NCBI GenBank assembly: GCA_900230115.1
Contig: LT907983.1
Span: 4,572,774 to 4,636,773 of the forward strand
Reading direction: 5' to 3'
DNA length: 64,000 bases
Origin: Spirosomataceae bacterium TFI 002
GTDB taxonomy: Bacteria > Bacteroidota > Bacteroidia > Cytophagales > Spirosomataceae
In this document: one piece after another, positions 62,552 through 64,000 of the stretch
Layout: the number at the start of each line of letters is the position of its first letter
How positions within the stretch are numbered: position 1 is the stretch's first letter
Program-made: the position numbers and the translations under genes
Notes under the pieces: model-generated
The model's input: only the letters and a program-made list of their open reading frames with translations
Database searches by the model: none
Told to the model about the DNA's origin: nothing

Positions 62552-62579
62552 AAAAGCCCAAAGAGAACTTTGAGCTTTT
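62552..62579 (-). terminator. Terminator candidate downstream of pdhB
   Basis: AAAAGCCCAAAG (62552-62563) pairs with CTTTGAGCTTTT (62568-62579) with one internal mismatch and a 4-base loop. It lies about 115 bp past the pdhB stop on the minus strand. Confidence 0.6.
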
Positions 62580-62644
62580 ACTATTTATAAAATATTTTAA
62601 AATCTGATTTGAACTAGCCTCAGCTTAACTCCATCTATCTAACA

Positions 62645-62690
62645 GAAATCCGTTGGTTAAGCCTGTCGAAATCCGGTGGTTGAGCCTGTC
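62645..62690. repeat. 23-bp tandem repeat at the pdhB stop
   Basis: Two head-to-tail 23-bp units, each of the form GAAATCCGTTGGTTAAGCC then TGTC (second unit has GGTGGTTGAG), at 62645-62667 and 62668-62690, followed by the start of a third (GAAAT). The last bases touch the pdhB stop codon. The word GGTTGAGCCTGTCG is common in Bacteroidota intergenic repeats, so this is likely a REP-like element. Confidence 0.65.
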
Positions 62691-62694
62691 GAAA

Positions 62695-63678
62695 TTACTT
62701 TTTATACATTACTTCTTTCACTGCCTTCACTGTTCTTTCTACGTTAGGAAGTGTAACGTCAATAAGTGTAGGGGCATAGTGTAAAGGAATATCCATGTTA
62801 TTTACACGAATAACTGGAGCATCTAGGTAGTCAAATGCGTTACGTTGTAAGTGATAAGTAATTTCAGAAGAAATTGCAGCCAATGGCCAAGCTTCTTCTA
62901 CAACAACACATCTATTTGTCTTTTTAACTGAGTTCACAACCGTTGCATAATCAATTGGTCTTACTGTACGTAAGTCAATAACCTCTGCATTGATTCCCAA
63001 TTTCTTGAGTTCTTCTACAGCTGGCATTACAACTCTTGGAAGCATTTTTCCAAATGTTACAATTGTAACGTCTGATCCTTCTTGTACAACATTTGCTTGA
63101 CCAAGCGGAATTAGGTATTCACTTTCAGGTACTTCACCTTTGTCACCGTACATTACTTCCGACTCCATGAAGATAATAGGATCATTATCTCTGATTGAGC
63201 TTTTCAATAAACCTTTGGCTTCGTAAGGACCTGATGGCACTACAACTTTAAGTCCAGGAGTATTGGCAAACCAGTTTTCGAAATTCTGAGAGTGTTGAGC
63301 TCCTAGTTGTCCTGCATTTCCTGTAGGGCCTCTAAAAACAATAGGGGCACTGTATTGGCCCGCACTCATTGCCATTATTTTGGCAGCACTGTTTATTATT
63401 TGATCTATTGCTACAAGAGAGAAGTTGAAAGTCATAAACTCTATAATAGGTCTACAACCATTCATTGCAGCTCCTACACCTATTCCTGCGAAACCAAGTT
63501 CGGCAATTGGTGTGTCTATTACTCTTTTTGGTCCAAACTCATCTAGCATGCCTTGGCTTGCTTTGTAAGCACCATTATATTCTGCAACCTCTTCACCCAT
63601 CAGAAAGACCATTTCATCGCGTCTCATTTCTTCTGACATGGCCTCTTTTATAGCATCTCTAAATTGGATCTCTCTCAT
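62695..63678 (-). CDS. pdhB: Pyruvate dehydrogenase E1 component, beta subunit
   Basis: Cytosolic protein of 327 aa, standard length. With the alpha subunit it binds thiamine diphosphate and decarboxylates pyruvate for the pyruvate dehydrogenase complex. Signature pieces: FLMGEEVAEYNGAYKASQGM (about 25-44), VIDTPIAELGFAGIGVGAAM (about 54-73), FRGPTGNAGQLGAQHSQNFE (about 115-134), and the C-terminal EVIDLRTVRPID. The alpha subunit and E2/E3 genes are not in the window, so it is an orphan beta subunit here. A promoter candidate is at 63712-63743. Confidence 0.93.
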   Translation of the reverse strand: MREIQFRDAIKEAMSEEMRRDEMVFLMGEEVAEYNGAYKASQGMLDEFGPKRVIDTPIAELGFAGIGVGAAMNGCRPIIEFMTFNFSLVAIDQIINSAAKIMAMSAGQYSAPIVFRGPTGNAGQLGAQHSQNFENWFANTPGLKVVVPSGPYEAKGLLKSSIRDNDPIIFMESEVMYGDKGEVPESEYLIPLGQANVVQEGSDVTIVTFGKMLPRVVMPAVEELKKLGINAEVIDLRTVRPIDYATVVNSVKKTNRCVVVEEAWPLAAISSEITYHLQRNAFDYLDAPVIRVNNMDIPLHYAPTLIDVTLPNVERTVKAVKEVMYKK

Positions 63679-63711
63679 TCGATTGATATTAACATTTTAT
63701 GTTTGCGGCTG

Positions 63712-63743
63712 CAAAATTAGTACATCGAAGCGAGATTAGGAAA
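63712..63743 (-). promoter_or_regulatory. Candidate promoter of pdhB
   Basis: Minus-strand TAATTTTG (63712-63719) is an exact TAnnTTTG match about 34 bp before the ATG. TTTC (63740-63743), 20 bp further up, is an imperfect -33 box. Confidence 0.5.
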
Positions 63744-63769
63744 TAGCTTTGGACGTACTTATACAATTA

Positions 63770-63806
63770 GACCCAAAATCTAATAAAATTTATCAGATTT
63801 TGGGTC
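63770..63806 (-). terminator. Intrinsic terminator after the edge gene
   Basis: GACCCAAAATCT (63770-63781) pairs with AGATTTTGGGTC (63795-63806), a perfect 12-bp stem around a 13-base loop. It lies 55 bp past the stop of the gene cut by the window edge, on the minus strand. Confidence 0.8.
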
Positions 63807-63860
63807 CACAATTTGGTCACTTGCTTGTCTTCTTTAAGAAAGCCTCGTTCAAAAAATTAA

Positions 63861-64000
63861 TTAACCATTGGTAAGCGTATAAACCACGTCAATCGTGTAC
63901 ACCCCTTCTGGGTAATCATAACCTGGTACCGCAATGTACCTTAGCTTTACCTCGTTGCTCGTAAAATCACCTGGTGCACCAGTTGCAATTTGAGTGTCAG
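63861..64000 (-). CDS. C-terminal end of an unidentified, probably secreted protein (partial)
   Basis: The frame enters from the right edge and ends at a TAA at 63861. Only the last 45 residues are visible, ending AVPGYDYPEGVYTIDVVYTLTNG. The run of beta-strand-like residues with a terminal VYTLT strand resembles the end of pilin-like or DUF4402-like exported proteins, but this is weak. No function is assigned. It is followed by a strong terminator. Confidence 0.5.
   Translation of the reverse strand, partial: DTQIATGAPGDFTSNEVKLRYIAVPGYDYPEGVYTIDVVYTLTNG

Noticed and set aside
1-64000. CRISPR arrays, tRNA or rRNA genes, insertion sequences or prophage
   Set aside because: No direct-repeat arrays with spacers, no RNA-gene-like conserved stretches and no transposase or integrase motifs were seen in any frame.

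Overview
The window looks like a chromosomal piece of an AT-rich member of the Bacteroidota, probably a Cytophagales/Spirosomaceae-type bacterium. The reasons are family-level and inferred: exported proteins with a C-terminal domain resembling the 3-coathanger stack, LytTR regulators, SusCD-free polysaccharide genes, membrane-bound AraC and LuxR regulators, weak or absent Shine-Dalgarno sequences, and several upstream matches to the Bacteroidota -7 element TAnnTTTG. I see no tRNA, rRNA, CRISPR array, insertion sequence or prophage.

Layout. 0.2-7.6 kb: a minus-strand module of a stand-alone LytTR protein followed by three large secreted proteins, preceded by three LuxR-type helix-turn-helix genes in a row (232, 52 and 125 aa). 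The module is bracketed by two 54-bp terminator-like direct repeats that differ at one base. 7.6-19.8 kb: lysozyme-like GH108 protein, DUF1801 protein, K+/H+ antiporter, GH28 polygalacturonase-like enzyme, PLP amino-acid decarboxylase, lipoprotein, a VCBS/FG-GAP protein, an outer-membrane barrel, a small membrane protein and a tautomerase-like protein. 20.0-23.4 kb: ethanolamine permease-eutB-eutC operon, with no microcompartment genes. 23.4-28.7 kb: a gene-poor stretch with a sulfotransferase-like gene, a CPBP protease/metallophosphatase pair and, divergently, a LytS/LytR two-component system. 28.8-33.0 kb: a possible quinone/electrophile detoxification cluster (VOC dioxygenase-like, DoxX, flavodoxin-fold quinone reductase, AraC regulator, YhdH reductase). 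33.2-35.6 kb: lipoprotein and a compact four-gene run of two VOC proteins, DUF1801 and a zinc-ribbon/RNAP alpha-CTD protein.

35.7-46.8 kb is rich in exported hydrolases: retropepsin-like protein, GH43-type enzyme, a propeller lipoprotein, DPP-IV, GH95 fucosidase, sulfatase and nucleoside hydrolase. 47.2-54.4 kb holds a P-type cation ATPase, Dps, an alpha/beta hydrolase, a bile-acid-type transporter and a PQQ sugar dehydrogenase with an NTF2-like front domain. 54.5-60.2 kb holds two membrane-anchored transcription factors (AraC and LuxR output), a beta-helix protein, an SGNH hydrolase and a TMEM175 channel. 60.3-64.0 kb holds a Tat-exported NHL propeller, a Gfo/Idh/MocA oxidoreductase, pyruvate dehydrogenase E1 beta and the C-terminus of an unidentified protein.

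Three exported-protein genes within 14 kb are broken by one lesion each: the propeller lipoprotein (in-frame TAA at about 38.29 kb), the sulfatase (1-base frameshift at about 45.26 kb) and the alpha/beta hydrolase (in-frame TAA in the signal peptide at 51.56 kb). They are either real recent gene losses or assembly errors. The least explained parts are the bracketed LytTR/LuxR/secreted-protein module at the left end, the stepwise-shortened LuxR genes inside it, and a pair of mutually exclusive hairpins upstream of the outer-membrane barrel gene.
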